64,000 bases of DNA. It comes from Altererythrobacter sp. CAU 1644 (lineage in GTDB: Bacteria; Pseudomonadota; Alphaproteobacteria; Sphingomonadales; Sphingomonadaceae). Made by a program: the position numbers and the translations under genes. The notes below the pieces were generated by a model, which saw only the letters and a list, made by a program, of their open reading frames with translations, was not told the origin of the DNA and did not search any database. The stretch is taken from NCBI RefSeq assembly GCF_029623755.1, contig NZ_CP121106.1, positions 2,918,352-2,982,351 on the forward strand. The letters run 5' to 3'. Position 1 is the stretch's first letter. The number at the start of each line of letters is the position of its first letter. Shown here piece by piece: positions 8,655-16,852 of the stretch.

Positions 8655-9881
8655 CTAAACGAGGATTTCGGCGGCCGGTCCCTGGCCTAGGAACGCGCTG
8701 GGGGAGGCGCTTGCGCCATAGGCCCCGGCGCAGAACACGGCGACCAGGTCCCCTACTTCGGCGCGCGGCAGGTTAGCGGCATCGGCTAACCGATCGAGCG
8801 GCGTACAGAGGCAGCCCACCACGTTGACCTCCTCATCTGGCACCGCTGTAAACCGGGAAGCTATCGCTACCGGGTAATTCCGGCGCACGACCGTCCCGAA
8901 ATTGCCCGAGGCGGCGAGCTGGTGGTGAAGGCCGCCATCGGTGATCAGGTAGGTGACGCCGTGGCTTTCCTTGCGATCGACGATCCGCGTCAGGTAAACG
9001 CCCGCCTCACCGACGAGGTACCGGCCAAGCTCGATACAGAACTGGGTATCAAGCAGGCAGGGCGGCAGGTTCGCAAATCGCTCTGCCAGCGCAGTGCCGA
9101 TCGATTGAATCTCAATCGGTTCATCGCCGTGGAAATAGGGGATACCGAAACCCCCGCCCATGTTGAGCTTGGGCAGAGGAACTCCAATCTCGTCCGCAAG
9201 TTTTCCGGCTAAATCCAGAACATTACCCTGTGTTTCTATCAGGGCTTCTGCGCTGAGCGCCTGGCTCCCGGTAAAGATATGCAAGCCACGGAACTCGGCG
9301 CCGGCGGCGATCACCTCGCGTGCTAGGGCGGAGACACGCTCGGCATCGAGGCCGAAGGGCTTCGCCCCGCCGCCCATCTTCATTCCCGATCCCTTGAGCT
9401 CGAACTCAGGATTGACGCGAATGGCCATGCGCGGCGCCTTTCCCAGCCGTTCCGCAGTCGACAGCGCGCGCCGGGCCTCCCCCTCGCTTTCGCAATTGAG
9501 TGTCACGCCAGCTGCAATGGCGGCTTCGAGTTCGCTGTCGCGCTTGCCCGGTCCGGCAAAGCTGACCCGTGCCGGATCGATCCCCGCGGCCTCGACCAGC
9601 GCCAACTCGCCTGCCGAGGCGATGTCGAAGCCATCCACGAGCCCCGCCATGTGCTCGAGCACCGGGCCAAATGGGTTCGCCTTCACGGCATAATTGATAC
9701 CAAGCCGCGGCGGCATCGCCTGCCGCAGTTCGGCCACGCGCCGGTCGAGGTGCTCTTTCGAATAGACGAACAGCGGCGTGGTACCGGCCCGTTCTACCAG
9801 CGCACCGACCGTCTGGCCTCCGACTGCCAGTTCGCCATCGATCGCTTCATATCCGGCAGGAATGGGGCCAAGCGGCTTCAT
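8655..9881 (-). CDS. PLP-dependent decarboxylase, exosortase A associated (TIGR03099-like)
   Basis: About 408 residues of the fold III (alanine racemase/ODC/LysA) decarboxylase family. The PLP lysine is Lys68 in NYAVKANP; a glycine-rich phosphate-binding block (NMGGGFGIPY) and a C-terminal AGAYGASASPSAF segment match diaminopimelate/ornithine-type decarboxylases. Exosortase loci carry a specific subfamily of unknown substrate; a D- or L-amino acid, or an amino acid on a carrier, is plausible. ATG at 9881 was chosen because it overlaps the ligase stop (ATGA) and begins MKPLGPIPAGYEA; the frame is open 24 codons further upstream. It forms a two-gene operon with the ligase. Confidence 0.88.
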   Translation of the reverse strand: MKPLGPIPAGYEAIDGELAVGGQTVGALVERAGTTPLFVYSKEHLDRRVAELRQAMPPRLGINYAVKANPFGPVLEHMAGLVDGFDIASAGELALVEAAGIDPARVSFAGPGKRDSELEAAIAAGVTLNCESEGEARRALSTAERLGKAPRMAIRVNPEFELKGSGMKMGGGAKPFGLDAERVSALAREVIAAGAEFRGLHIFTGSQALSAEALIETQGNVLDLAGKLADEIGVPLPKLNMGGGFGIPYFHGDEPIEIQSIGTALAERFANLPPCLLDTQFCIELGRYLVGEAGVYLTRIVDRKESHGVTYLITDGGLHHQLAASGNFGTVVRRNYPVAIASRFTAVPDEEVNVVGCLCTPLDRLADAANLPRAEVGDLVAVFCAGAYGASASPSAFLGQGPAAEILV

Positions 9882-11404
9882 TCGGAGAGCTCCCTTGTCA
9901 GTGCGGTCCGATCGATCTTCCCGTTGGGGTTGAGCGGCATGGCCTCGCGCCAATGGATTACTTGTGGCTGCATGAAATTGGGCAATTCCCTCGCCAGCAG
10001 CTTGGGAAGCAGTGTTTCGCCATCGTCAGTGCCTGGCTCAGCCCTGACCACGAGGTGCACTGCTTGCCCCAGGCGGTCATCGGCAATGCCGAGCGCCACG
10101 GCTTCCGCCACCAGTCCGGTGGCAAGCGCGGCCTCTTCGACTTCCTGCGGGCTGATCCGGTTGCCGGAGCTCTTGATCATGGCATCGCGCCGCCCGACGA
10201 AATAGAGCAGGCCGTCCTCGTCGCGCTTGACCCGGTCGCCCGACCATACGGCTGTCCCGCCAAAGGTGCTGGATTGCGGCGCGGGCTTGAACCGCTCGGC
10301 CGTTCGCTCCGCATCTTGCCAATAACCCTGGGCGACGAGCGGACCGCAATGGACCAATTCGCCTTCCTCGCCGGGCGCGGCGAGATCCCCGGTGTCGTCG
10401 ATCACCAGAATCTCTGCGAAAGGTATCGCCTTACCCATTGACGTTGGGTGTGAATCTACCAAATCAGGGTCAAGGAATGTGGAACGAAACGCTTCCGTCA
10501 GGCCGTACATGGGATAGAGGTCTGCTGCGGGGAAAATCCCGCGCAGATCGCGCACCAGGTCGGTCGTCAACGCGCCTCCGCTATTGGTCAGGCGCCGCAT
10601 CGATGCCGTGGCGTCGTCGTTCCATTCCAGTTCCGTAAGCTGTACCCACAACGGCGGGACAGCAGCCAGTGTCGTTACCCCATGCCTTGCGCAGGCCTTC
10701 ATCACATCCTTGGGAAACAGGTAATCGAGCGGTGCGACGCAGCCACCCGCGAACCAGGTCGAAAGCAACTGGTTCTGGCCGTAGTCGAAGGACAGCGGCA
10801 GCACGGCCAGAGTCACATCGTCACGCGCCATGCCCAGGTAATGCGCCACGCTTACAGCCCCGAGCCACAGATTGGCATGGCTGAGCATCACCCCCTTGGG
10901 GCGACCGGTGGATCCGCTGGTGTAGAGGATTGCGGTCAATTCGTCGGGATCGGCATCCGAGGGATCGAGGTGCCCGTGATGATCGCCGACCGCTTCTAGC
11001 GCCTCGTTCTCTTCGATCGCCCGGCAATCGACAGGCACGTCGCCCTCCTCCAGCGAGGCCAGACGCGCCTTGGTCCCGATCAGCAGCTCCGCACCGCTGT
11101 CCGCAAGGATGTGGGCCACCTGCGCGTGTTTAAGCAGCGGATTGATCGGCACATGGACCAGCCCCGCTCGCGCCGCAGCCAGTGGCATGATGCAGGTGAG
11201 TTCGCCCTTGGCCGCCCAGGTCGCGACCCGCGCGCCCTTCGTGGGCACATGCTGTCGCAGCCAACTCGCCATCCGGGCGACACGCTGTCTTAACTCCTTA
11301 TGGTTAAGCGTCGTCTCGCGCAGCACCAGCGCCGGATCTTTATCCGTGCCGCATTCGGCCAAGTGGTCGAGCGGTTGGGGTCTTGGATCGAGAGCGCTGG
11401 GCAT
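9878..11404 (-). CDS. AMP-forming acyl/aminoacyl ligase, exosortase A associated (TIGR03098-like)
   Basis: A 508-residue ANL-superfamily enzyme. The P-loop YTSGSTGRPK is at residues 161-170, the adenylate motif MYGLTEAFRST lies near 315, and the C-terminal catalytic lysine is Lys496 in NPNGKIDR. It would activate a carboxylic or amino acid as an adenylate and pass it to a thiol, most simply the carrier protein encoded divergently at 12453-12785. The stop overlaps the decarboxylase start. The start lies only 25 bases from the divergent transferase start, so the two transcription units must have promoters inside each other's coding region or share a very compact control site. Confidence 0.9.
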   Translation of the reverse strand: MPSALDPRPQPLDHLAECGTDKDPALVLRETTLNHKELRQRVARMASWLRQHVPTKGARVATWAAKGELTCIMPLAAARAGLVHVPINPLLKHAQVAHILADSGAELLIGTKARLASLEEGDVPVDCRAIEENEALEAVGDHHGHLDPSDADPDELTAILYTSGSTGRPKGVMLSHANLWLGAVSVAHYLGMARDDVTLAVLPLSFDYGQNQLLSTWFAGGCVAPLDYLFPKDVMKACARHGVTTLAAVPPLWVQLTELEWNDDATASMRRLTNSGGALTTDLVRDLRGIFPAADLYPMYGLTEAFRSTFLDPDLVDSHPTSMGKAIPFAEILVIDDTGDLAAPGEEGELVHCGPLVAQGYWQDAERTAERFKPAPQSSTFGGTAVWSGDRVKRDEDGLLYFVGRRDAMIKSSGNRISPQEVEEAALATGLVAEAVALGIADDRLGQAVHLVVRAEPGTDDGETLLPKLLARELPNFMQPQVIHWREAMPLNPNGKIDRTALTRELSE

Positions 11405-11429
11405 TGAAAATGGTCCGGGGAATAGACGA

Positions 11430-12416
11430 GTGACGGCGACGAGTTACCACGACACGGTTAACGTCTTGCATGGCCTGTGTCAGCCGGCGCCATCGCCTTT
11501 TGAACGGTCCGAATGGTTCGCCCTGTTGGCCGATACAGGGCTCGAGCCGCTGGTGGTGCTGGCCAGCGATGCCGAGAATCACGCCGCACTCGCATTGACC
11601 CACGCCAATGGCAGGATCGAACCCCTGCGCAACTGGTACAGCTTCACCTGGCGCCAGCTTGCTCCCGATGGCCCGCATGGCGACCGCCTGTTGAAGGAAA
11701 TCGCGCACCAGCTCCGCAGCCGCGCCCATCGCGTGACGCTATGGCCGATCCCCGATGAAGACGGCTCGGCCCGGAGGTTGGCCGACGCATTTCGCGGCGC
11801 AGGCTGGCAGGTCGCGCTCGAACAATGCGATCACAATCACGTTCTCGATGTGAAGGGGCGCAGTTTCGAAGAATATTGGGCGTCGCGCCCGGGCAAGATG
11901 CGCACCACGCTCAAGCGCAAGGCCAAGCGCGTTGATACCGAAGTTCTGACTATATTTGATAGCGATGCATGGCGATCCTACGAGGAAATCTACAACCAGA
12001 GCTGGAAGCCGGAAGAAGGCGACCCCGCCCTGCTCCGCCGCTTCGCCGAGGAAGAGGCTGCGGCAGGCCGCATGCGCCTCGGGATTGCGCGACATGACGG
12101 CCAACCCGTCGCCGCGCAGTTCTGGACGGTAGAGAATGGCACTGCCTACATTCACAAGCTCGCGCATCTGGAGGGGATGAAGCAACTCTCCGCCGGAACG
12201 GTGCTCAGCGCCGCTCTTTTCGAGCACGTCATCGACCGGGACGAGGTCGATCTGATCGACTTTGGCACTGGCAATGATCCTTACAAGGCAGACTGGATGG
12301 AGAGCGTGCGGGCACGCTATCGCATCGATTGCCTCGATCCGCGCCAGCCTTCCGCCTGGCCTGCTCTCGCAAAGCAGGCAGCGGGTCGCCTTGCGAAGCT
12401 TATCGGTCAGGGTTAA
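11430..12416 (+). CDS. FemAB/GNAT-like acyltransferase of the exosortase A locus
   Basis: About 328 residues beginning at GTG 11430, chosen because GGGGAA lies nine bases upstream; the frame stays open upstream only through the antisense of the ligase gene. Landmarks are the basic SRPGKMRTTLKRKAKRV segment (about residue 160) and the C-terminal VDLIDFGTGNDPYKADW block, equivalent to the FDFG and Y-K-W signature of FemAB-related GNAT proteins. It is followed after 36 bases by the acyl carrier protein, so an acyl- or aminoacyl-carrier donor is plausible. The acceptor is unknown, possibly a sugar of the exopolysaccharide or its lipid precursor. It is distinct from the other FemAB-like protein at 569-1633. 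Confidence 0.8.
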   Translation: MTATSYHDTVNVLHGLCQPAPSPFERSEWFALLADTGLEPLVVLASDAENHAALALTHANGRIEPLRNWYSFTWRQLAPDGPHGDRLLKEIAHQLRSRAHRVTLWPIPDEDGSARRLADAFRGAGWQVALEQCDHNHVLDVKGRSFEEYWASRPGKMRTTLKRKAKRVDTEVLTIFDSDAWRSYEEIYNQSWKPEEGDPALLRRFAEEEAAAGRMRLGIARHDGQPVAAQFWTVENGTAYIHKLAHLEGMKQLSAGTVLSAALFEHVIDRDEVDLIDFGTGNDPYKADWMESVRARYRIDCLDPRQPSAWPALAKQAAGRLAKLIGQG

Positions 12417-12452
12417 GGCGAGCGCCCGGTTTTGCAGGGGAATGGAACTGAT

Positions 12453-12785
12453 ATGGCCACCGAGCCCGAATCCAGCCACGACAGCACTGAATCCGCGCTC
12501 GATGCATCCGCACTCGGCCCGAGCCGCATTGCGATCGACCGCGAACTCAAGGCAATCCTGTGCGACGTGCTCGGCCTCGATGCAAACGACGTGGCCGGTT
12601 TCAACGCCGATACTGGCCTCTTCGGACATTTGCCTGAGCTCGACTCGATGGCGGTCGCGGGACTCCTGACCGAAATGGAAGACCGGCTCGACATCATCAT
12701 CGACGACGACGATGTCGACGGTGAAATGCTGGAAACCTACGGCGGACTGCTGGCCTTCGCCGAGGCCAAGGCTGTCGAGGGCTAG
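12453..12785 (+). CDS. Acyl carrier protein, exosortase A locus
   Basis: About 110 residues. The phosphopantetheine attachment site is Ser65 in ELDSMAV, and the surrounding four-helix pattern (LKAILCDVLGL, then MEDRLDIIIDDDDVDGEM) is that of a PP-binding domain. The N-terminal 25 residues are an extra acidic, Ser-rich tail not seen in AcpP. ATG at 12453 has a GGAAC site upstream; an upstream in-frame ATG at about 12432 is less likely. The protein would be charged by the ligase across the divergent junction and used by the transferase directly upstream. A dedicated carrier argues that the pathway is not simply free-CoA chemistry. Confidence 0.88.
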   Translation: MATEPESSHDSTESALDASALGPSRIAIDRELKAILCDVLGLDANDVAGFNADTGLFGHLPELDSMAVAGLLTEMEDRLDIIIDDDDVDGEMLETYGGLLAFAEAKAVEG

Positions 12786-12790
12786 AGCTC

Positions 12791-13489
12791 TTGAACATCG
12801 CCACCTGGCCTTGCCCCTTGCCCACCGGCAGGACGAGCGAGGAGCTTGTGGTGCAGTTCGACCATACGCGATCCCACCGCCTGCTTGTCGTTCCGGCCCT
12901 GTTCGACGAGGCCAACAAGCTGCGCCGAATGACGGTCGAGGTGATGCGGCGGCTCGATCTTTCCGGGATCGATTGCTTCCTGCCCGATCTTCCCGGGACA
13001 AATGAGAGCCTTGCCCCGCTCGCGGAGCAGACCCTCGAAAGCTGGCGCGCAAGTGCGGAGGCTGCGGCCCGGCACTTCGATGCGACGCATGTCCTCAGCC
13101 TGCGCGGCGGGGCACTGGTTGCCCCTCCCCACATGCCCGGGTGGCAATATGCCCCGCAGACGGGAGGGAAGATTCTGCGCGCACTGCTCCGCGCGCGTAC
13201 CATCGCCTCGCGTGAAGCGGGCCGCGAGGAAACGATCGACGCCTTGCAGCAACTGGGTCGCAGCGATGGGGTGGAGCTTGCCGGTTGGGAATTCGGGCCC
13301 GAGCTTTTTCACCAGCTGGAGACAGCCGAGATCCGCAAGTCGCCAAAGCAGGCGGTGATCGAGCAATCGCACCTTGGCGGTGCCGGCCTATGGCTTCGGG
13401 CAGAGCCGGACGAGGACCCGGAGCAGGCCGACGCCCTCGCCGCGATCATCGCGGTAGCGCTCGATGGCAAATCGGACGGCGCCGAATGA
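12791..13489 (+). CDS. Alpha/beta-hydrolase homologue, exosortase A hydrolase 2-like (TIGR03101), nucleophile not evident
   Basis: A 232-residue protein assigned by order and by blocks I recognise from the exosortase A hydrolase 2 family: LFDEANKLRRM (residues 38-48), FLPDLPGTNES (63-73), SLRGGALV (103-110) and VELAGWEFGPELF. The strand-turn-helix position that normally carries GxSxG reads SLRGGA, so no serine or cysteine nucleophile is visible. The start is uncertain: TTG at 12791 has a poor ribosome site but keeps the first predicted strand, while the next ATG would remove it. The stop overlaps the next gene (ATGA). It may be a carrier-binding or structural partner rather than a hydrolase; that is inference. 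Confidence 0.72.
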   Translation: MNIATWPCPLPTGRTSEELVVQFDHTRSHRLLVVPALFDEANKLRRMTVEVMRRLDLSGIDCFLPDLPGTNESLAPLAEQTLESWRASAEAAARHFDATHVLSLRGGALVAPPHMPGWQYAPQTGGKILRALLRARTIASREAGREETIDALQQLGRSDGVELAGWEFGPELFHQLETAEIRKSPKQAVIEQSHLGGAGLWLRAEPDEDPEQADALAAIIAVALDGKSDGAE

Positions 13490-14268
13490 GCCGTCTCCCC
13501 CTCCAGTTCGGCTGCGGCAGGCACAGTCTTGCGGGCACGCTCGACACCGCGCCAGGGACCAGCGGGCTGCTCATCGTGAGCGGCGGCAACGAGCTACGTT
13601 CGGGCGCCTTCTCAGGTCAGGCCAACCTTGCGGCGGAGATAGCCCGCCGGGGTTTTCCGGTGTTTCGCTACGACCGCCGCGGAATCGGCGAGAGCGAAGG
13701 CGAGAATCGCGGGTTTCGCAATTCCGAGAAAGACATCCGCTCGGCGCTCGAGGCGTTTCGCGCGATTTCACCGCAGATCAACCGCGTCGTCGCCTTCGGC
13801 AATTGCGATGCGGCCTCCGCTCTGATGTTGTCCGGCGGGGCGGGTGCCGACGGCCTGGTGCTGTCCAACCCCTGGACGGTCGAGGACGAGGATGGCGGGG
13901 ACACCGCACCGCCGCCCGAAGCGATCCGCGCGCGCTATCTCGAAAAGCTCAAGAACCCGAGCGAAGTCGCCCGTCTGCTGAAGGGCGGTGTCGACCTCGG
14001 CAAGCTCGTGCGCGGGATAGGGCAATCGATCCGGCCGGGTGCCCAAGCGACGGGGCTTGCCGAAGAGATGCGCGAAGGGCTGTCAGGCTACGGTGGGCAT
14101 GTGCGGATCCTTCTCGCCGGCTCCGACCGGACCGCACAATTGTTCGATGCCAATTGGGACAAGCAAGACAGCCGCGTCTTCCGCTGCCAGGGGGCGGGCC
14201 ACAGCTATGTCGAACCGCATGCGCGCGAATGGCTGCGCGAACAACTGCTCGTCGCGCTGCGCGCCTAG
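13486..14268 (+). CDS. Alpha/beta-hydrolase, exosortase A hydrolase 1-like (TIGR03100), Cys at nucleophile elbow
   Basis: A 260-residue alpha/beta-hydrolase. The oxyanion segment is IVSGGNELRSG (residues 30-40), the RYDRRGIGESEG block is at 61-72, the elbow is FGNCDAAS with Cys107 where a serine is usual, and the candidate catalytic histidine is His239 in GAGHSY. A cysteine elbow is, as far as I recall, shared by this exosortase-associated family, suggesting a thioesterase- or transferase-like reaction on the carrier-bound acyl group. ATG at 13486 overlaps the upstream stop (ATGA). The stop shares a CTAG with the convergent methyltransferase gene, leaving no room for a terminator. Confidence 0.85.
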   Translation: MSRLPLQFGCGRHSLAGTLDTAPGTSGLLIVSGGNELRSGAFSGQANLAAEIARRGFPVFRYDRRGIGESEGENRGFRNSEKDIRSALEAFRAISPQINRVVAFGNCDAASALMLSGGAGADGLVLSNPWTVEDEDGGDTAPPPEAIRARYLEKLKNPSEVARLLKGGVDLGKLVRGIGQSIRPGAQATGLAEEMREGLSGYGGHVRILLAGSDRTAQLFDANWDKQDSRVFRCQGAGHSYVEPHAREWLREQLLVALRA

Positions 14269-15461
14269 CGCGCGAAGTAGCTTGTCAGCTCGACATGGGT
14301 CGACCAGCGGAACTGGCCGACCGGGCGTAGCTGCTCCAGCTTGAACCCGGCGTCGACGAGGCGCTTTGCATCGCGCGCCCAGCTCGACGGGTTGCAGCTG
14401 ACATAGGCCACCCGGCCAATGCTGCTTTCCGCGATACGGCCAATCTGATCCTTGGCCCCCGCGCGCGGCGGATCGAGCAGGACGGCATCGAAGCGCGAGA
14501 TCTCGTCAGCCATCAAGGGATTGCGGAAGAGGTCGCGGTGAAGCGCATGCACCGGCTTGCCGCTGATCCCCGCGGCCGTCTTGCAGGCGAGATGGGCATC
14601 GCGGGCCGCTTCGGCCGCAAGCACCTTGGCCGGGCCGGCCAGATGAAACGCAAAGGTGCCGAGCCCGGCGAACAGGTCGGCGATGGTCTTCGCACCCTCG
14701 AGCGTGCGCTTGGCATCTGCGACCATCAGCTCTTCGGCATCGCGGGTCGCCTGCAGGAAGGAGCTGCTGGGAAAGGGGACCGGCACGCCCGCGAAGGTGA
14801 CGGAAAGCTGCTCCGGCTCCCACATCGCTTCGGGACCGTATCCCTGGTCGAGTGTCAGTCGCGCCAGGCCATTGTCCTGTGCGAATTCGAGCGCCGCCTC
14901 GGTCGCCGCGAGGCCCTCGAGCGCGAGATTCTTGAGGCTGCAATCGACGCCCTGGTCGACAAGTGCCAGCTCGATATCGACCGCGCCCTTGCCGCCATGC
15001 TTGGCGACGAATTGGCGCAGCGGTTCGACCAGCGCGAACAGTTCCGGCGCAATGACATGGCATTCGGCCAGATCGACGATACGGTGCGATCCGCTCTCGC
15101 GGAAACCGACGACTGCGCCCTTGCCTGCCTTCATCGCGTGGAGCGTCGCGCGGCGGCGGCTCCGGGGCGGCGAGAGATGCGTGTCCAGCAGCTGTCCGAT
15201 GGCCACCCCCTGCCCCTCGGCGGCGTTGACCACGCGGTCGGTCACGAACTGGCGCAGCGCCTCGTCATCGACGTGCTGCAGCTGGCATCCGCCGCAGTTG
15301 GCGAAATGGCGGCAGGGTGGCGTGGCGTGATGCGGTCCAGGCTCGAGGCTGCCGTCCTCGCGGACAATATCTCCCGGCGCGGCGCCAGCCACGTGCCGGC
15401 CATCCGCCGTGACGCCATCGCCTTTCGCGGCGATGCGAATAATCGTGCCAGTGCTACTCAC
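14265..15461 (-). CDS. Class I SAM-dependent RNA (uracil-C5) methyltransferase, RlmD/TrmA-like
   Basis: About 398 residues. Cysteines in C50-x5-C56-x2-C59 and a later DLAECHVI cysteine match the [4Fe-4S] cluster of RlmD-type enzymes. The SAM-binding segment is ADLFAGLGTFAFHLAG, a DPPRAG motif follows, and the catalytic cysteine lies in YVSCNPSS near residue 350. It methylates uracil C5 in 23S rRNA (U1939 or U747 by homology) or tRNA; the exact site cannot be told. GTG at 15461 overlaps the nnrD stop (GTGA), so it is the last gene of the ilvD-lipoprotein-nnr run. The N-terminal TRAM domain is shortened. Confidence 0.88.
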   Translation of the reverse strand: MSSTGTIIRIAAKGDGVTADGRHVAGAAPGDIVREDGSLEPGPHHATPPCRHFANCGGCQLQHVDDEALRQFVTDRVVNAAEGQGVAIGQLLDTHLSPPRSRRRATLHAMKAGKGAVVGFRESGSHRIVDLAECHVIAPELFALVEPLRQFVAKHGGKGAVDIELALVDQGVDCSLKNLALEGLAATEAALEFAQDNGLARLTLDQGYGPEAMWEPEQLSVTFAGVPVPFPSSSFLQATRDAEELMVADAKRTLEGAKTIADLFAGLGTFAFHLAGPAKVLAAEAARDAHLACKTAAGISGKPVHALHRDLFRNPLMADEISRFDAVLLDPPRAGAKDQIGRIAESSIGRVAYVSCNPSSWARDAKRLVDAGFKLEQLRPVGQFRWSTHVELTSYFAR

Positions 15462-16852
15462 AATGCGGCGGCGATAGCGCCCGAAACGCAATGTGCAAGC
15501 TCGTCGGCAGTGAAAGCCGGGCCAGCCTGCCGGGCGGCCTCGCCATGCAGCCACACCGCTTCGCAGGCCGCCGTGAAGGCATCGCGTCCGGTCGCCATCC
15601 GGCTGACCGCAATCCCCGCAAGCACATCGCCGGTCCCGGCACTCGACAGCCAACTCGATGCGGGCGGCGCGAGAGCCAGCCTGCCATCCGGTGCTGCCAC
15701 AATGGTGTCCGGCCCCTTGGCAAGAATGACCATCCCGCTGACCTTGGCGAGCGCCTGCGCGCGGTCCTGCCGCCCCGAGGCAACGACGGAAAATGTGCGG
15801 CACAGCGCATCCAGCTCGCCATCGTGCGGGGTCGCCAGCAGCGGCACATCGGATGGAAGCGAACCGCTGTCGATCAGGTGCAGCGCGTCCGCATCGAGAA
15901 CCGCCGCAACCTTGCTTTCGAGCGCGCAAGCGAGCCTGTCGCGCGCGATCTCGCCCCGCCCCAGCCCCGGACCGATCAGCACCGCCGCAAGCCGCTCGTC
16001 GGCAAGCGCATCCTCCAGCATGTTGTCGTCGATCACCAGCGAGGCAGGCGCGCTGTCATGCCAATTGTCCGACAGCAGCTTCACATAGCCCGCCCCAGCC
16101 CGCATTGCGGCCTTGCTCGCCAGGATCGAGGCGCCGGGCATCGCGCCACCGACGACCGCACAGAGCCCCCGCCGGTACTTGTGCGATTCGGCCTCGGGCG
16201 CATTCAACCTGGGCCGCGTGATCAGCTGCGCCGCACCCGGTGTCGGTGGGACGCCGATTTCGATCAGCTTGATCTCGCCCATCGCAGCGCGCGCCGGCAG
16301 CCGCCAATGCGCGAACTTCCAGGCGCCGAGCGCCAGGGTCAGATCGTAATGCGGCAATCGCTCGTTGAGTAGCGCGCCAGTGTCACTCTCGACGCCTGAC
16401 GGCAGGTCGATGGCAACGCTGTGATGGTGCCGCTCCGCAAGGTCGCGCAGCATGAGCGCATGTTCGCCCGACAGCGGCCGGGCGAGCCCTGAACCGAACA
16501 GGCAATCGACCAACACATCCCCGCGGGTTCCGTTTCCGGCAGTGCGGACCTCGCCGCGATAATTCGACCGGGCATTGCGCGCGGCATCGGTCTTGGGCTC
16601 GACCGGGGCGACGACGCCGACCGCGAGCCCACGCTTGCGCAGCGCCTCGGCAATCACATATCCATCGCCGCCATTGTTGCCCGGACCGCACAGGACGGTA
16701 ACGCTGCGCCCCGCGGCAATGCGCCAGACCCATTCGGCGGCACCCTCGCCTGCGATGCGCATCAGTTCATCGACACTGGTACCCTGATCGAACACCGCCT
16801 GTTCGGCGGCCTGCATCTGCGCGACGGTGAGGACCTCGCGCCCGGCCATCAC
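15458..16852 (-). CDS. nnr: Bifunctional NAD(P)H-hydrate epimerase / ADP-dependent dehydratase
   Basis: A 464-residue fusion of the two NAD(P)H-repair domains. The N-terminal YjeF_N epimerase domain (about 1-205) has LCGPGNNGGDGYVIAEAL and an LSGEHALMLRD segment. The C-terminal dehydratase domain (about 215-464) has VVGGAMPGASILASKAAMRAG, TPHDGELDALC, LAKGPDTIVA and SSAGTGDVLAGI, the usual sugar-kinase-like nucleotide-binding signatures. It repairs hydrated NADH/NADPH. ATG at 16852 overlaps the stop of the small lipoprotein gene, indicating translational coupling. Confidence 0.95.
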   Translation of the reverse strand: MMAGREVLTVAQMQAAEQAVFDQGTSVDELMRIAGEGAAEWVWRIAAGRSVTVLCGPGNNGGDGYVIAEALRKRGLAVGVVAPVEPKTDAARNARSNYRGEVRTAGNGTRGDVLVDCLFGSGLARPLSGEHALMLRDLAERHHHSVAIDLPSGVESDTGALLNERLPHYDLTLALGAWKFAHWRLPARAAMGEIKLIEIGVPPTPGAAQLITRPRLNAPEAESHKYRRGLCAVVGGAMPGASILASKAAMRAGAGYVKLLSDNWHDSAPASLVIDDNMLEDALADERLAAVLIGPGLGRGEIARDRLACALESKVAAVLDADALHLIDSGSLPSDVPLLATPHDGELDALCRTFSVVASGRQDRAQALAKVSGMVILAKGPDTIVAAPDGRLALAPPASSWLSSAGTGDVLAGIAVSRMATGRDAFTAACEAVWLHGEAARQAGPAFTADELAHCVSGAIAAAL

